Of a stretch of 64,000 nt of DNA, positions 11,346-24,777 are shown piece after piece (positions within the stretch are counted from its first letter, which is position 1; each line of letters begins with the position of its first letter). A program made the translations under genes and the position numbers. The notes under the pieces were generated by a model. That model made no database searches and was not told the DNA's origin. It saw only the letters and a program-made list of their open reading frames with translations. Origin of the DNA: Glandiceps talaboti (Eukaryota > Hemichordata > Enteropneusta > Spengelidae); assembly GCF_964340395.1 (NCBI RefSeq), contig NC_135549.1:22937342-23001341 (forward strand), in the 5' to 3' direction.

Positions 11346-12640
11346 GTAGAAAAAACTAGATGTCTAAATAGTTGGATGTTTTTATTAAGGGAGGTAAGCA
11401 GGTAAAATCTACCTGAGTACCCAGCTATCATTTCTAGGGGTTCCAACTACCAAAATGATAATGGTAAAATGTGTTGGAAACCTTAGCAAAAATTAAAACA
11501 CTGGAATTGAACGCAATTTGAGTATTTGCATGGAATATTTTCTCTTGGTTTCACAGAAAACAGTCATAACAAAAAAGAAAGAAAAAATTTCAAAAAAAAC
11601 ATGACATATGGATGACAAGCATGTGTTGTTAAATGATGAAATATTAGCAACGAATATAGCTAAATTATTGTCAGATTACTTCCAGTATAACCCTTTGTAT
11701 AGATACTGGTAGTGTAATATGTTGGATGTTTGTTCTGTAACTCTAACAGTTTAATTTAATCTGATAGAAACAATTTATAAAACAGTCAAGTAAACAGCAT
11801 TAGATACATTGTAGATGGTGCAATAATATCAACAACATATTGTGTGCATTCCCCCCACCCCCACCCCCACCCTCTATGGTATAATAAGGAAATTGACTTC
11901 CAGGTAGGTGACACTGACCTTCACAATATTGGATTCCAAGGGTAAAATTAGTAATGTATGAATGTTTTCTTTGATATGCATCAGTGTATGTAATTTTAGT
12001 TGACAGCATATCCTGAGTTCATGTAGTAAGGTCATTCACTATATTGATCACCATAGCCTTCATAATATCAAGACTTCAAGAGTCAAATAGTTGTATATAT
12101 TGAACTTGATTGATTTATTTATTTCATGTCAGTAAATGTATAAAAATAGAAATATATTCTTAAATGTTATTCCCCAATATTTTTCTTTTGTTCAGCCAAG
12201 GAAAATATGAGTGACCTAAGGGGTCTTGTCACAAACCCTTTATGCCTCGAGTATTTCCCGCTGAATGAGGTAAAATATTGGGGAATAATGAAATTATACA
12301 TCCTCAAGCGTAAGGGGAGAATAATAGTGATTTGGAAAGTTTTTACTCATATTTCGAGCAACGCAAAACCAGTGACGTACTACGACCAGGTTATATAATC
12401 CATATTTTCTGTTCAAAGACAATAACATGGCTTGAGTATGGTATAATGAATATGATATTAATATTATAGTTGACATTTACGTAGGACTGACTAAGGAGCA
12501 CTACAGTCATATTGAAAATTAAAAAACATATCCATATCTCATTATCTGCTATCTCATATTAATTTGTCAATATTTGACAGTGTTATCAATAACTGATAAG
12601 TTACCTGTGAATGTCTCAGCTTGTCAAGTAATGATAAGAG
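11346..12640. other. No gene recognised
   Basis: AT-rich sequence with a CCCCCACCC tract near 11850 and a weak inverted pair TATTCCCCAATATTTT / AAAATATTGGGGAATA at about 12169 and 12271 that could form a hairpin. No coding signal was supported. Confidence 0.45.
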
Positions 12641-12644
12641 ATAC

Positions 12645-13195
12645 AAGTTATAGTACATACCCATATGACATAGGCTGTGTGTATTATCATGTACGACATG
12701 TGCTGCCGATGTGTGGCTTAATACACTGTGTGTACATGTATGTATATCGTGTGGCATAAACTGTATGACATGACGGTGTGCTGTGTGGGACATACACTGT
12801 GTATCATGTGTGGCATAAATTGTATGATGTATGCTGTGGGTATCAATGTCGTCATGTGGGATGTTTGCTATGAATGGGTGGCGTATACAACTTGTATCCT
12901 GTGGGGCATACACTGCAACGTACTCCATCATCATGTGTGACAGGTAAGTGTGGATGGGTGGTGTATGCCATGTAGCATACACTGTATGATGTATGCTGTG
13001 TGTATCAGCATGTGGCATACAATGGATAGCTGGCGTATACTGTGTATCATGTGTGGCATACACATGCTATGGATGGGTGGCATATATTGTGTATATCGTG
13101 TGATGTATGTGTGGTGGATGGCATACATGTACAGTGTGTGTATGGATGGCATACACTGTGTGTATGGACATATATACTATGTGTGTGTGTGGTAT
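12645..13195. repeat. Degenerate GTGTGGCATA-type tandem repeat
   Basis: Variants of GTGTGGCATACACTG and GTATCATGTGTGG recur irregularly every 30-70 bp. The stretch is low-complexity and diverged. Open frames on both strands simply read through the repeat. Confidence 0.6.
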
Positions 13196-14034
13196 CATAG
13201 GGGAGAAGAGTCACATTTCACAACACATCATACAGTCTGTCTGCTGCAATATTATCTCTATTAAACTCAGCAACATAAGTGAAATAAATTACCCCTGAGC
13301 TATGAAGTGAAGTTGATGAACTGTTTCATCAGATGACATTTTCCTTATCACTTGAATGGAAATTAGTCGTTATAGCAACAGTGATCACTCTTATCCTCAC
13401 ATAGCGTTCTTTCGTGTTATTTGTTAATACGTAGAAATGAAAGCAAATCATCTATGTATAAAATGCCAGTACTAGGTCTAACAATGTCGTAAGAATGTTC
13501 AATTGTGAGATTTATGTAGATAAGTAATGATGCCTGATTTCCCATTTGCTTGGAGCTTGGTAAAAATGGGAAACTAATGGAATTTAGAATGAATTTGGAT
13601 ACAAAAAAATATAGCCATGAATTAAATAAACAATCAGGTGAAATTACAGTGTGTTTGGTTTCTCCAAATCTTTATTAAATTATGTCATAAATAATGAAAT
13701 AACAAATAATGATGCACGAGTGCAAGTGTGGTGTACTTAGGGTATTTGTACAAGTACTTACAGTGTATATGAGAGAAAGTGCAGCAGAAAACACTGCAGG
13801 CATGAGTGCAAATACCTCTTGAGTACCAACACTAGCACTCATGCCGCATGGGAGTCTGTTACTGCATCCTCATTTGCATATCATTTGCATGCAGGTATGC
13901 GATAATGTTTTCGGTATTGCACTGCAGTGCAAATAGCACTAGTATACGCATGCGTCGGTGCAAGTAATCTCTGGTACATATGTAATAATTAGTTGAAATA
14001 ATGTGACTGATACTAGCCATAACGTGATATGGCT
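13196..14034. other. No gene recognised
   Basis: Nothing beyond AT-rich unique sequence and a palindromic stretch around 13917-13935 (TTGCACTGCAGTGCAAAT) just before the 26-bp array. Confidence 0.4.
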
Positions 14035-14035
14035 C

Positions 14036-16660
14036 AAGGCTAGTATTTACATGGCAAGACATAGGCCAGTATTTACATGGCAAGACATAGGCCAGTATTT
14101 ACATGGCAAGACATAGGTTAGTATTTACATGGCAAGACATAGGTTAGTATTTACATGGCAAGACATAGGCCAGTATTTACATGGCAAGACATAGGTTAGT
14201 ATTTACATGGCAAGACATAGGCCAGTATTTACATGGCAAGACATAGGCCAGTATTTACATGGCAAGACATAGGCCAGTATTTACATGACAAGACATAGGT
14301 TAGTATTTACACATGGCAAGACATAGGTTAGTATTTACATGGCAAGACATAGGCCAGTATTTACATGGCAAGACATAGGTTAGTATTTACATGGCAAGAC
14401 ATAGGTTAGTATTTACATATCAAGACATAGGCTAGTATTTACATGACAAGACATAGGCCAGTATTTACATGGCAAGACATAGGCTAGTATTTACATGGCA
14501 AGACATAGGCCAGTATTTACATGGCAAGACATAGGCTAGTATTTACATGACAAGACATAGGCCAGTATTTACATGGCAAGACATAGGCTAGTATTTACAT
14601 GGCAAGACATAGGCTAGTATTTACATGGCAAGACATAGGCCAGTATTTACATGACAAGACATAGGTTAGTATTTACATGGCAAGACATAGGTTAGTATTT
14701 ACATGGCAAGACATAGGCCAGTATTTACATGGCAAGACATAGGCCAGTATTTACATGGCTAGACATAGGCCAGTATTTACATGGCAAGACATAGGCTAGT
14801 ATTTACATGGCAAGACATAGGCTAGTATTTACATGACAAGACATAGGCAAGTATTTACATGACAAGACATAGGCTAGTATTTACATGACAAGACATAGGT
14901 TAGTATTTACATGACAAGACATAGGTTAGTATTTACATGGCAAGACATAGGCTAGTATTTACATGACAAGACATAGGCAAGTATTTACATGACAAGACAT
15001 AGGCTAGTATTTACATGACAAGACATAGGTTAGTATTTACATGACAAGACATAGGTTAGTATTTACATGGCAAGACATAGGATAGTATTTACATGGCAAG
15101 ACATAGGATAGTATTTACATGGCAAGACATAGGTTAGTATTTACATGACAAGACATAGGATAGTATTTACATGGCAAGACATAGGCCAGTATTTACATGG
15201 CAAGACATAGGTTAGTATTTACATGGCAAGACATAGGCCATTATTTACATGGCAAGACATAGGTCAGTATTTACATGGCAAGACATAGGCTAGTATTTAC
15301 ATGACAAGACATAGGTTAGTATTTACATGGCAAGACATAGGCCAATATTTACATGGCAAGACATAGGTTAGTATTTACATGGCAAGACATAGGCTAGTAT
15401 TTACATGACAAGACATAGGTTAGTATTTACATGGCAAGACATAGGTTAGTATTTACATGGTAAGACATAGGTTAGTATTTACATGGCAAGACATAGGTTA
15501 GTATTTACATGGCAAGACATAGGCCAGTATTTACATGACAAGACATAGGCCAGTATTTACATGGCAAGACATAGGTTAGTATTTACATGGCAAGACATAG
15601 GTTAGTATTTACATGGCAAGACATAGGCTAGTATTTACACATGGCAAGACATAGGTTAGTATTTACATGACAAGACATAGGTTAGTATTTACATGGCAAG
15701 ACATAGGTTAGTATTTACATGACAAGACATAGGTTAGTATTTACATGGCAAGACATAGGCTAGTATTTACATGGCAAGACATAGGCCAGTATTTACATGA
15801 CAAGACATAGGTTAGTATTTACATGGCAAGACATAGGCCAGTATTTACATGGCAAGACATAGGCCAGTATTTACATGGCAAGACATAGGTTAGTATTTAC
15901 ATGGCAAGACATAGGTTAGTATTTACATGACAAGACATAGGTTAGTATTTACATGACAAGACATGGGCTAGTATTTACATGGCAAGACATAGGCCAGTAT
16001 TTACATGACAAGACATAGGTTAGTATTTACATGGCAAGACATAGGCTAGTATTTACATGGCAAGACATAGGTTAGTATTTACATGGCAAGACATAGGTTA
16101 GTATTTACATGGCAAGACATAGGTTAGTATTTACATTGCAAGACATTGGCAGTATTTACATTGCAAGACATAGGCCAGTATTTACATGACAAGACATAGG
16201 CTAGTATTTACATGGCAAGACATAGGCTAGTATTTACATGGCAAGACATAGGTTAGTATTTACATGGCAAGACATAGGCTAGTATTTACATGGCAAGACA
16301 TAGGTTAGTATTTACATGACAAGACATAGGCCAGTATTTACATGGCAAGACATAGGCCAATATTTACATGGCAAGACATAGGTTAGTATTTACATGGCAA
16401 GACATAGGTTAGTATTTACATGACAAGACATAGGCTAGTATTTACATGGCAAGACATAGGCTAGTATTTACATGGCAAGACATAGGCTAGTATTTACATG
16501 GCAAGACATAGGCTAGTATGTACATGGCAAGACATAGGCTAGTATTTACATGGCAAGACATAGGCTAGTATTTACATGGCAAGACATAGGCTAGTATGTA
16601 CATGACAAGACATAGGCAAGTATTTACATGACAAGACATAGGCAAGTATTTGCATGACAA
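14036..16660. repeat. 26-bp minisatellite, about 100 units
   Basis: The unit is 26 bp with core AGTATTTACATGGCAAGACA. Two sites vary almost independently: GGCAAG versus GACAAG, and AGGCC / AGGCT / AGGTT before the next AGTATTT. A two-base insertion (TTTACACATGG) occurs near 14305 and 15637. One internal block around 14830-14940 recurs at 14950-15060 with the same variant order, indicating a local multi-unit duplication. Sequence drifts only in the last few units (TTTGCATG). Confidence 0.95.
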
Positions 16661-17140
16661 GGCTGTACGGCTATATGCTTTCTTATGTAAAAAAAAAAAA
16701 AACATGTTGTTTTCCAGGAATGTAAGCTGTAAGTAATTGTATGTATAAAAAAACACATTGATTTAAGTGCTAAAGACAGCTTAGCTTTAGCCTTCTGGGT
16801 GGTTGGTTTCCATGTCTACAGGATATCTGTAATGGTTACTAGTAGTAGTGGGAAATAAAAACAGTACCTGTACACTAAATGTAATTGATATGGAAATGGA
16901 TATGTAGAGAGATTGCTTTGAACTGAACCAATTATTATGACATCTAGTATAGTTACATCCACTGTTGGAGTGTTGCCTGATTAATTAGTCTGTAAAAATC
17001 GTGTAACATCAGTGTTTTTGCTAAGGTTAGGGAACATCTATAATGGAAGGAAGGGGGATGTTAAAATTTGCATAGATTTTTGCACCTTGCATCATGCCTG
17101 ATCACACTTTGTATCTAATCCTAGTATGTACCTACATTTG
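16661..17140. other. No gene recognised; old repeat fragment
   Basis: Contains a CAGTGTTTTTGCTAAGGTTAGGG segment resembling parts of 8950, 11460, 23240 and 56160, which share words such as GTGTTTT, GGAAACC and a GG(G/T)AACC-like motif. These look like remnants of one diverged dispersed repeat family. Confidence 0.35.
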
Positions 17141-17144
17141 TATC

Positions 17145-17830
17145 ATAGCTGATCAGTCATGCTAGCTTGTTCCTATCCATACCTAATCATAAGTGTCATG
17201 CTAGCTTGTTCCTATCCATGGCTGATCACAGTGTCATGCTAGTGTGTTCCTATCCGTAGCTGATCACAGTGTCATGCAAGTGTGTTCCTATCCATGGCTG
17301 ATCACAGTGTCATGCTAGTGTGTTCCTATCCATGGCTGATCACAGTGTCATGCTAGTGTGTTCCTATCTATGGCTGATCACAGTGTCATGCTAGTGTGTT
17401 CCTATCCATGGCTGATCACAGTGTCATGCTAGTGTGTTCCTATCCATGGCTGATCACAGTGTCATGCTAGTGTGTTCCTATCCATGGCTGATCACAGTGT
17501 CATGCTAGCTTATTCATATTCATAGCTGATCACAGTGTCATGCAAGTGTGTTCTATCCATACCTAATCATAAGTGTCATGCTAGCTTGTTCCTATCCGTA
17601 GCTGATCACAGTGTCATGCTAGTGTGTTCCTATCTATGGCTGATCACAGTGTCATGCCAGGTCATTCTAATGTGTTCCTATCCATGGCTGATCACAGTGT
17701 CACACTAGCTTGTTCCTATCCATGGCTGATCACAGTGTCATGCCAGGTCATTCTAATGTGTTCCTATCTGTGGCTGATCACAGTGTCATGCTAAGTCACA
17801 GCTAGTGTGTTTTTCTATCCATAACTGATC
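17145..17830. repeat. 38-bp minisatellite, about 17 units
   Basis: The unit is 38 bp with core GCTGATCACAGTGTCATGCT followed by AGTGTGTTCCTATCCATG. Longer variants near 17655 and 17745 insert GCCAGGTCATTCTA. Its ends are diverged, and it lies only about 500 bp from the unrelated 26-bp array. Confidence 0.92.
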
Positions 17831-18157
17831 TCCTTTACAATGTACTCTCCATTTATTACTGTAATCTAAGTCTCATATGGCTTTTACTCACTTTTATTGG
17901 AATAATGATGAAAACACACAAAAGCTCATTATTGTGTGCAGACATACAGGCTAGGTTTCCTGAAGGCAATGATATTATAGATTATATAGCTACAGAGGTC
18001 GTCAGGTCACATATTCTTTCACAAAAACCATGAAAATTTAAAAGTTGCTTTCATAACACTGACTTAATAGCAGTAGTATCATTTTCAGATATGAAAGGGT
18101 TAATGACATGAATCTAGAACGACTACATTTATGATTAGATATGAATATTTCTGATAA

Positions 18158-18217
18158 TTTTTAGCACAACTGAACTTGTTCAGTAGTGGTATAGGGATCG
18201 CCCGGCGTCTGTCTGTC

Positions 18218-18248
<31 letters not shown>

Positions 18249-19551
18249 AAACAACTTAAAGTCAAAAACCGCTGAACCGATTGCCACGATATTTGGTGGG
18301 TCCATTACTTTGGGTGTCTAGTTGGGAAATTGTTCAAATCAAAATGATCGCATGACAGGTGTGTGATTTGGGTCAAAAAATGTGATTTTTGGTCAAAAAA
18401 CTTAAACTCAGAAACTACTGGGCAGATTGGTGCGAAATTTGGTGGGAACATTCTTAAGGTGGTGTAAAGTAAGATTTGTTCATGACGGGATGATTCCATC
18501 AGTGATATGCAAATTAGGGCTAAAAATGTGTCTTTTTGGTTAAAAATCTATAATTCTAAAACTACTGAGCAGATTGGGCTGAAATTTAATGGGAATGTAT
18601 CTAGGGATGCATGGACGAAGAAATATTAAGCTTACCATGATTCCATGAGTGATATGCAAATTAGGTGTAAAAATGTTCATTTTTGGTCAAAAACTTATAT
18701 CTCAAAAAGTACTTGGTCAATTAGTCTGAAACTTGGCGAGATGTTTCTGAAACTGTTATTCTGCAGATTTTCTTAAAAACATTTTGACAAAATTGGCCCT
18801 AGCGACCATGACCACGCCCTTAGCAACAACCAAATGGCAGTATATTTTGGTCAAATAACAACATCATCTGGTAAGCAAGTGAGTAAACGTTCAAAAAATG
18901 TATGCAAATACCCTAGCAACCATGACCACGCCCATAGCAACAGCCAAACGGTGGTGTATTTCACAAAGATAACAACAGGGTTTAATAGCTAATTGAATAA
19001 ACATCCAAAAAATGTATGTAAATTTGCATAGCAACAAGACCACGCCCATAACAACAGCCAAATAATCACGTATATTGCAAAGATAACAACAGGAATAGAA
19101 AGACAGATGAATTAACATTTAAAAAATGTATGCAAATATCCTAGTAACCATGACCACGCCCATAGCAACAGCCAAACGGTGGTGTATTTCACAAAGATAA
19201 CAACATGGTTTAATAGACAATTGAATAAACATTCAAAAAATGTATGTAAATTTTCCTAGCAACAAGACCACGCCCATAGTAACAGCCAAATGATCACGTA
19301 TATTGCAAAGACAATATCAGGAATTCATACACAAGTGAACAGAAACATACACAAATGTATGCAAATATATCTAACAACATGACCACGCCCATAGCAACAG
19401 CCAAATGATAGCATTTATCAGAAAGATAGCAACATGGTTGGATAGGCAACTGGATAGTTATTCAGCAAATAAACACCTATTGTTAGCATAGACTAGCATA
19501 TGGATAAACATTTTTAAAAACTACAGTTGTGCTACAACGCCATTGGCGGTA
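18158..19551 (+). mobile_element. Composite interspersed element with two internal tandem arrays (Helentron-like?)
   Basis: The ends carry the 11-bp inverted repeat TAGCACAACTG (18162-18172) / CAGTTGTGCTA (19524-19534). The left end continues into a hairpin CTGAACTTGTTCAG and a GTCT/GT microsatellite. The right end continues into the palindrome CGCCATTGGCG. Inside, a segment with ACTACTGGGCAGATTGG-like words recurs about every 146-148 bp (near 18265, 18413, 18558, 18706). It is followed by six copies of GACCACGCCCATAGCAACAG spaced 114, 114, 114, 114 and 115 bp apart, with alternate units most alike. A deletion derivative at 58188-58339 keeps both ends. The structure recalls Helentron-derived non-autonomous elements, but no Rep or helicase is present, so the class is inferred. 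Confidence 0.65.
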
Positions 19552-19989
19552 TTTTTTTTTATCAGATTACCACTGAAACTGAGGTTGGAAATGTACAACA
19601 TGATCAATTTCAGTTTATTGGTAGTATAAGCTATGTTGCTGTGTTACGAGGGGAAATCCATTATCCAAGTGTAATTACATATATATCTGACAACATTTCC
19701 ACTCTCCTGGGTGATTATGTAGAATAGGTGAAACAGACGTTTGCTGTTTTTTTGTATGTATTAAGATCAGTGGTTTGAAACCAGGGTAATCTCTAGTCAG
19801 CACTGTTGTGTTGTACTGCTATTAACTTTAAAGGGAGTGAAAGACATTAATGTAACTATGACCAGTTCTGTACTTAAGTGAAAGGTGAAGGCTTCTAATA
19901 CAACAACAATTCATATGTGTGTATATAATATAGAATGGTAGAATTTGAGTTTTCTACCTCTGCTACTTACTGCACTATCAGTGATAGTA

Positions 19990-20282
19990 TTTGTGTGTGT
20001 GTGTGTGTGTGTGTGTATGCAGTGTGTTTGCATGTCTGTCTGTCTGTCTGTCTGTATGTATGTATGTGTGTATGTATGTATGTGTGTATGTATGTGTGTA
20101 TGTGTGTGTATGTATGTATGTATGTATGTATGTATGTGTGTGTGTATGTGTGTGTGTATGTATGTATGTATATGTGTATGTATGTATGTGTATGTATGTA
20201 TGTGTGTGTATGTGTGTGTGTGTATGTATGTATGTGTGTGTGTATGTATGTATGTATGTATGTATGTATGTATGTATGCATG
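19990..20282. repeat. GT / CTGT / GTAT microsatellite
   Basis: Nearly 300 bp of GTGT, CTGT and GTAT repeats. Both strands are open over it, giving Cys/Val/Tyr or His/Thr/Tyr low-complexity peptides that are not genes. Confidence 0.95.
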
Positions 20283-23200
20283 TGAGAAAATCTTTTTAAT
20301 GCAAATGAATGCCACAGATGTCAATATTTATGTCAGTGAAACCATAAACCATGATAGAAGTGCAGTCACCCCTTTGGAGAACAACTACATGTATGTAGTA
20401 CTAGTAGGATGGATTACAAATATATTGTTATCAATGGTAATTAGCTAATCTAATCATCTCTAGTTTCACATACTGAGTAAAGCTGCCATTTTTTGCCACT
20501 ATTCATACATTACATGTATATGGTTCTAGTATTAGATATAATATGACACTATGAAACAGAATATTTTATAAGCGCAATGTAGAATATATAGAACCTCTTT
20601 CATTCTGTAAGAGCTAATAAAGCTCATAATATTGACTTTGTGGAAGTTTAGATTTTCTTCGAAATCTCCCAACTGTTTGTTTTTCACTGCTAATGTAATT
20701 ATAATGTGTATAAAGTAAGCATTTTGAGTGATCTATGTAAGATGATTAATGACCCTGATATGAGGAGAGTCAAGATACTTTATTCCATCACCTGGCCTAG
20801 ATATTCATTGATATATTTATTCTGCATGTGGTAGCATTGTGCTGTTTTGATAACATCAAAGTAAAATGCACAGATCTCAGAACATCTCTTGAAACTTTTG
20901 CTGTAACTTTGATCGATAAAAGTTCAACTTGTCCTTAATTAAAAATCAAGAGAAAAAATCTAAGGTCAGCATACAAATTTTTTTACATAGGTCAAAAAAG
21001 ATATGAAAATTTAGTAATTTTAGAATCCAATATGGCCGCCAAACATTAACTCAGTAGGAAAATTTAAAGATTGTCGATTTCCTTGAAATTAAGACGATGA
21101 ACCCCAAAATGTCTTTTTATTGTTTCAGAAGGACCAGGGAACATACATGTATGACAAAGTTGGAGAGATTTAATTAATTTTGATTGTCAGGGATATTTGT
21201 CGTTAAGGTGCATTCTGCTTGAAAAATTGGTGAGGGTTTCTGTTTAGTTGGGGTACAATACATTGTACATGTATAACATGAAAGTGTATGTGATTGCAGT
21301 GTTTTGTCCAGAAAGTGTGATTGTCGATTAAAAAATCAGTCATCTTTAAAAACATGTGTTTGACAATTTAATCTTTTCTAAGTTTTAAATAGTTGTGAAA
21401 ATAATGTTAGTCATAGAAAGTGAAACTCGGTCCACATTGGCATTTATATAGAAATGGTATTCCTGTACTCAGTGGCGGCCATATTTTAGTTTTACATTTC
21501 TGTCAAGCATAATATTATTATAGTTATTTACTCTGCTTTGTTGCCTTACTTACAAGGTAAACAATGGTATTAAAACGCCTGCCACACATCTTCCAAGATA
21601 GCTTTCTCTCAAATATAATTGGCATGTCAAGGGTCAATGTGTCACAATAGCGTAAAAGCACATGGGGGTGAGAGTTTACGATTTGTGGTACACGTGATGA
21701 TGAGTGTTATTTTCGGTATCGATGAAATCACTACACTGCAAGTAGATCTCAAGTGGAAAATCACACCAGAAGGGACATGAACAGTCAGTCAGCTATGCTC
21801 ACCACAATAACCGTGAGTAGTGGCGTATGTTCTGCTCCACTAAGCTTGAAGTCATGTATATAGAGTAATTACTGCATACATACATTGAATGGCTTTAACG
21901 TACATGTACAATGGTTAGTGTATACTACTTCTACAACTACTACTATCAATTCTGTGAGTAGATATTCAGATTATAACGATGAGAAGTATATAACGTGTTG
22001 ATATTATAGTATTTAGCAAACCCTTACAGCATTTACTGAATATTAAGTTAGTTTACACAAAATACACACACACACACACATGGCGACACACAGATACGTG
22101 ATAATGTTCAAACATGGCTTTTTTTTTCTAAATAATCTAATATGGTCGATGCCTGTACGTCCTAGTTTATGAGGTTGACCTCTCTGTAAGTATACTCAGT
22201 GTAAATCTTCATCGTCGGAAAAAAACAACCCAAAGGATACATTTTCACTAGTCCAGCTATCCCATTATTCATATATCTCGATCAGTCTAGTGAGGTGTGT
22301 TTTACATGAATTGTTTATGGTACACTGCATGTACATAAACATTATACAGTGTATGGCTAGGGTAATAAAGTGCACGGCTAGTAGGGTAAATTACATGTAT
22401 CGAGGTCTGTGTATAAGTAATAGTACCCTAGTTATTTTTAACTTCTTATACTGATCATTGAACCACTGTTAGGTTGTGATTAAACAATACCTTCTTTATT
22501 TCAGTCGCACAAAAGCTGTATTTTCAACGTAGTAGGTTATTTGACGAGTTTCCCCTCGTATAAAAGAAAAAAATGCAAATAGCATGAATGGCTCTTTACC
22601 TAATATTTGCTAAAGTGTATAGTGGCTAATCCAATCTACATTGGAAACATGAATATGTCTAATTTAAGAAACATGAATAGCGTCACGTTTGTCTTTTGTC
22701 ATTCGTTCAGTGTATAGACAGTTGAAGTGTGCCAAATATACTGCAGAAATAGAGGTAGTGTGGTGTTTCAACGATTGGACATAACAGTTTCGTACATACA
22801 GATAAATACATACAAACTAACATAAGAGACCAGAATGTCGTCTTTATTTCAGTCGTACAAAAGCTGTATTTTTTTTTTAGAAGGATCCTGTACCTAATCA
22901 CATTGACAAGAGATAAAAATTTATTATTTTACAGTGGAAACAGTTATTCTTTTACAGTGGAAACAGTTACTAAGTTCTAGTGAAATAAATTGCACATGGA
23001 CTTGATGGTTTGAATTGTTTACTGATTAGCAATGGGCTTGCTTTGTCTGCTTCTAGTGTAGTACATGCCATCTGTGTGACATGGGTCACCTTGGGTTGCA
23101 AGTTGTCTGTTTGTATAACATTGTAGTGTGTCCTATCAGTGAAACACCATACCAACCCTAGCCTGTTACTGGTGTAAAAACATATCTTTTCCTTATAATC

Positions 23201-23804
23201 TAAAAGTAATAAGCGTAGCGTAATGATATGACACACACAGTGTTTTTGCTACTGTTGGGAAACCATAGTAACAGCAAAGGAGAAAGAGAGGGAAAAGTTG
23301 CATAGTTTCCCATACAATGTACAATAGTTTTGTTTGGTTGGAAACCTTGGTAAAATTACTGGGGAACCCAGGTAGGCTTTATCTGCTTACAACCCTTAAT
23401 GATGAAGCACTGATACACATGTACAGATGTTAGGTTGTAGTAGTACTACTATGTAGTTTACTATGTAGTAATTGTGCACAAAGTCAGTCTATCAAATGAT
23501 GGCTTTTGTCTAATTTATGATGATTTACATCAAGTTACCATGGTGACAACAGTATTTTACTAGAAGAGAGAGAGAGAGAGAGAGCGATGAGAGTTTTTAT
23601 TCATGATATTTGATGTTGTCTACAAATCCAAATTATACACATGTCAATTAGTAAGTCTTTATTATTACCTTCGTTAGTGATGTTTCTTTTCAAATTAATG
23701 ATTCCCTGCAAGGAAGGAATGAAAGGGTTAAAAAAAAAGTGTAGATGGTTAAAACTTGATGTTTGTAAGCTTTAGTGGGGGGACTTATGATCTTGACGTT
23801 TTCA
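20283..23804. other. No gene recognised
   Basis: AT-rich sequence with scattered TACATGTA words, a CACA tract near 22065 and an AGAG tract near 23565. Two nearly identical stretches (CCTTCTTTATTTCAGTCGCAC... at 22490 and CGTCTTTATTTCAGTCGTAC... at 22840) share about 35 bp including AAAGCTGTATTTT, a small local duplication. No exon was supported. Confidence 0.45.
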
Positions 23805-23860
<56 letters not shown>

Positions 23861-24015
23861 ATAACATTGGATTAGATTTGTGCACAATACTGATGGATAG
23901 TCAAGTGAATGAACATTCATAAAATCACAACTTTAAATGAATTCAATATCGTCAGCTGTGCTGCAATATCATTGGTGCTACTTTTAAGTAACACAGTGCT
24001 TGAATTAATGTGATT
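23805..24015 (+). mobile_element. Microsatellite-centred dispersed element, truncated copy
   Basis: A (GT)n tract leads into GATTAGATTTGTGCACAA, CTGATGGATAGTCAAGTGAA, CAGCTGTGCTGCAA and ATTGGTGCTAC, ending GTGCTTGAATTAATG. This parallels 11196-11345 over about 150 bp with only scattered differences. The left end seen at 10800 is missing. Confidence 0.6.
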
Positions 24016-24569
24016 TTTAAAATGTTTTAAATAGTTGGGTCAGGGAAAATAAGAGATGGGAATGCAGTTGTATAATGACTATTGTCAAGTCATCACCACA
24101 GAGAGGTGTGATATGAGTAGGAGATGTAACTCAGCCCTAAGGTGCCTCGTTGTATTTCCTCTACATGTACAGCCAACCAAGTTTCATGTCTTGGTATTAA
24201 AATACATGTAAGCTTCTAAAACCTTAAATAAATGACTTGACAAAGTCTTCAGCCGTAAGGTATTGTGTGTCGTATGTCGTGAAATGTCATCTCCCACTCA
24301 GCCCCTAGGTGCAAGTCAATTCTTGTATGATATATAGTTGGTCATTGGCATTATGGCAAGTTCTACATGTTACATTGAGTAGTAGCTCTTGAAGTAAACA
24401 TCAGACATTTGAGATTTGTGTGTCATCGTTATTATGTGTTTTGTGTCACTGTCACTGTCAGGCCATTAAGTAGATTATATCTACCTGAGTTCACTGGGGT
24501 TCCTCGTATGGGAATCTCTGCATTCAGTTTTACCAGATTTTCCCACCTGTTGTGTGATTTCTGAATCCT

Positions 24570-24777
24570 TTAACCCTTTCAGGACTAGAAACTTTCCCGC
24601 CAAAATTACAAAAATTCTTGTTTCTCTGTAATTTTTAGAAAAAGATCAACTTTATTTTAGACCAGAATTCAAGAAATATTACTTCCCAATGAAGTAATAT
24701 TCTTAAATTTTAGAAAATGTTCTTACAATCAAGTTTCTATTTATTCCAATGTCGTCTCTAAGAATGAAAGGGTTAAT
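24570..24777. mobile_element. piggyBac-like TTAA element, non-autonomous (208 bp)
   Basis: TTAACCCTTTCA at the left and TGAAAGGGTTAA at the right are a perfect 12-bp inverted pair whose outermost four bases, TTAA, fit the piggyBac target duplication. The terminal CCC also fits piggyBac elements. The centre contains a second palindrome built on AATATTACTTCCCAATGAAGTAATATT. There is no open frame, so it would depend on a transposase elsewhere. Confidence 0.65.

Noticed and set aside
14036-16660. CRISPR-like array
   Set aside because: Repeats are contiguous with no unique spacers, in a eukaryotic genome; this is a minisatellite.
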